A DNA stretch of 64,000 nt, taken from assembly GCF_000702305.1 (NCBI RefSeq), contig NZ_JNLC01000010.1, positions 248,001 to 312,000 on the forward strand, in the 5' to 3' direction. Shown piece by piece: positions 62,522-64,000 of this stretch (position 1 is its first letter; each line of letters starts with the position of its first letter). Under the pieces are notes generated by a model that saw only the letters and a program-made list of their open reading frames with translations, did not search any database and was not told the origin of the DNA. The stretch comes from Allobosea sp. 117. Its GTDB lineage: Bacteria; Pseudomonadota; Alphaproteobacteria; Rhizobiales; Xanthobacteraceae. The translations under genes and the position numbers were made by a program.

Positions 62522-63763
62522 TCAGGGCTTGGCGGGTGTCGCGGCGCCCGCAGGAGCCGCAGGGCTTGCGCCGGTCGCAGGCGTTGCTGCGGGAGAGGCC
62601 GTCGCGGCGGGGGTGGCAGGCGCCTGTTCGGGCTCGACCTTGGCGCCGGGAATCGCGCGCTGGATGCCGCCGACCACGACCTTGTCGGTGATGGAGAGTC
62701 CGGACTCGATGACCCGGTATTGGCCGACGAGCTGGCCGGTCTTCACCACCTGCTGGGTCACGGTGTTGTCGGCGCCGACGGTCAGCACATAGCTGCCCTG
62801 CTGGCTGGTGCCGATGGCGGTGTCGTCGACCAGCAGCGCGTCGGGGATCTTCTGCACCGGCACGCGCACCCGCACGAACAGGCCCGGCAGCAAAGCGAGG
62901 TCCTTGTTCTCGAAGAGGGCGCGCACCTGCAGGGTGCCGGTCGAGGCGTCGACCTGCGGGGCGACGTAATCGAGGCGGCCCTTGTGCGGGTAGCCGTCCT
63001 CGGTCTGCAGCCCGATGTCGACCTCGATCTCCTGGATGTTGATCAGCGTCTTGCCGCGGCGGGCGAGCGCCTCCTTGATGCGCAGCACCTGCGTCTCGTT
63101 GATGTTGAAGTAGACGTAGATGGGGTCCATCTGCACGATGGTGGCGAGCGTCGTCGGCGCGGCGTGTCCGACGAGCTGTCCCACATCGGCGAGGTGCCGC
63201 GTCACGATGCCGTCGAACGGCGCGGTGACCTCGGTGTAGCCGAGGTTGATCTCGGCGATCTCGACATTGGCCTTGGCGGATTCCACGCCGGCCTCCGCCT
63301 GGTCCATGTTCGCCTTGGCCTTGTCGACCACCGCCTGGGAAGAGAAGTCCTGCTGCCCGAGAGTCGCCTGGCGGCCATATTCCGTCTTGGCGTTGAGATA
63401 GGCCGCCGCGGCGGAGGCCTGCGCGGCCTTCGCGCCGTCGAGATTGGCCTGATAGGTGTTCTGCTGGATCAGGAACAGACGGTCGCCCTTCTTCACGACC
63501 GAGCCGTCCTTGTAGTCGATCGAGGTCAGGAACCCCTCGACGCGAGCGACGAGATCGACCGTGTTGATCGCATCGGTGTTGCCGGTGAAGTCGAGATAGC
63601 GCGTCACCTCCTGCTTGAGGGGCGCTGCGACGGTCACCTTGGGCGGAGGCGGAGCGACATATTCGTTCTTTTCCGAGCAGCCGGCGAGAAGAAACGCCAG
63701 CCCGCATGCCATCGGGAAGCCGTTCCGTCCGAGCCGGACCGGCAGACATGCGCCTTTCGCCAT
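62522..63763 (-). CDS. RND efflux periplasmic adaptor lipoprotein
   Basis: 413-residue membrane fusion protein linking the RND pump to an outer-membrane channel. A lipoprotein signal ends FLLAGC. The lipoyl and beta-barrel parts flank a coiled-coil hairpin (about 95-185: QANLDGAKAAQASAAAAYLNAKTEYGR...KAKANMDQAEAGVESAKANVEIAEINL), then YTEVTAPFDGIVTRHLADVGQLV, the usual second lipoyl half. The last 45 residues are Ala/Pro/Thr repeats, longer than in AcrA or MexE. ATG 63763 has GGGGG five bases ahead; ATG 63775 is the alternative. First gene of the efflux operon. Confidence 0.92.
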   Translation of the reverse strand: MAKGACLPVRLGRNGFPMACGLAFLLAGCSEKNEYVAPPPPKVTVAAPLKQEVTRYLDFTGNTDAINTVDLVARVEGFLTSIDYKDGSVVKKGDRLFLIQQNTYQANLDGAKAAQASAAAAYLNAKTEYGRQATLGQQDFSSQAVVDKAKANMDQAEAGVESAKANVEIAEINLGYTEVTAPFDGIVTRHLADVGQLVGHAAPTTLATIVQMDPIYVYFNINETQVLRIKEALARRGKTLINIQEIEVDIGLQTEDGYPHKGRLDYVAPQVDASTGTLQVRALFENKDLALLPGLFVRVRVPVQKIPDALLVDDTAIGTSQQGSYVLTVGADNTVTQQVVKTGQLVGQYRVIESGLSITDKVVVGGIQRAIPGAKVEPEQAPATPAATASPAATPATGASPAAPAGAATPAKP

Positions 63764-63840
63764 TGCAACCCCCATGCGTCGGCGTGACCCGCCGCATGGG
63801 AATATCGCATGGGGTGGAGGCTGTCCAGCCGAGCGGGTGC

Positions 63841-63869
63841 TGAATATTCACGCAAGTGGCTGAAAACAA
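63841..63869 (-). promoter_or_regulatory. Candidate promoter of the efflux operon
   Basis: On the minus strand TTGTTT (63869-63864), 17-base spacer, TATTCA (63846-63841), four of six matches at each box, about 78 bases upstream of the adaptor start. The remaining bases to 64000 show no gene I can support. Confidence 0.4.
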
Positions 63870-64000
63870 GGATATTTTCGAAGAGGTGGACGACATGCCG
63901 CGGACGCGGGCCGGCGCGCCGTTGCGCTGGTGACGGCAGGAAAGAGGGAGATGCAATCCTGTTCGCGCACGCAGATTCCATCGCCGTGGCGGGGGGCGAT

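Overview
The window reads as chromosomal DNA of a high-GC alphaproteobacterium, most likely order Hyphomicrobiales and plausibly near Xanthobacteraceae (Ancylobacter, Starkeya, Xanthobacter, Azorhizobium). The reasons are an Irr regulator with a heme-regulatory motif beside a fabA-fabB-fabI operon, a YejABEF-type transporter with two tandem binding proteins, two FabI enzymes, and intergenic palindromes of the kind common in rhizobial genomes. I found no rRNA, tRNA, CRISPR array, phage or insertion sequence. The annotation is 54 protein genes plus intergenic sites. Almost every gene is intact; the only partial one is cut by the left edge.

Layout. 1-9.2 kb: mixed housekeeping and envelope genes (HAD phosphatase, extensin-like protein, class III aminotransferase, Tat-exported metallophosphoesterase, L,D-transpeptidase lipoprotein, CorA, an SDR, PdxH, a small lipoprotein). 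9.3-16.6 kb: DnaJ-type co-chaperone, FabI-1, a secreted protein, a histidine phosphatase, a TPR lipoprotein, an M17 aminopeptidase, a short MarR regulator and an NlpC/P60 hydrolase. 16.6-26 kb: a minus-strand operon of two periplasmic binding proteins, two permeases, a fused double ATPase, a Nudix hydrolase and a GhrA-type reductase, mostly joined by overlapping stop/start codons. 26-33.8 kb: membrane cytochrome c, kdsB-pheA behind a good promoter, the fabA-fabB-fabI operon divergent from irr, and a TetR/metallo-beta-lactamase-fold pair sharing an operator-rich promoter.

33.8-43.8 kb: SH3 protein, a 2-hydroxyacid dehydrogenase, patatin lipoprotein, an imine-reductase-like enzyme, a MoeB/ThiF enzyme, a kinase-like/P-loop fusion coupled to a CYTH-CHAD protein, and a phosphohexomutase. 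43.8-52.1 kb is the most interesting region. A six-gene minus-strand operon holds a HAD-UbiA fusion, DprE1-like and DprE2-like enzymes, an epimerase-like protein, an FAD oxidoreductase and GtrA. This is the gene set expected for making and flipping polyprenyl-phospho-D-arabinofuranose, a pathway known from mycobacteria. A large membrane protein of glycosyltransferase-C appearance is transcribed divergently and is a candidate for the sugar transferase. 52.1-59 kb: a three-gene transglutaminase / permuted ATP-grasp plus alpha-E / DUF2126 cassette. 59-64 kb: an RND efflux pump (adaptor and transporter, no outer-membrane channel in view).

How the parts work together: envelope building dominates (KDO activation, unsaturated fatty acid synthesis under probable iron control, L,D-crosslinking, NlpC/P60 hydrolysis, a lipid-linked pentose pathway and a phosphohexomutase), alongside peptide uptake and drug efflux. 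Function assignments rest on motifs and family knowledge only; no database search was possible.
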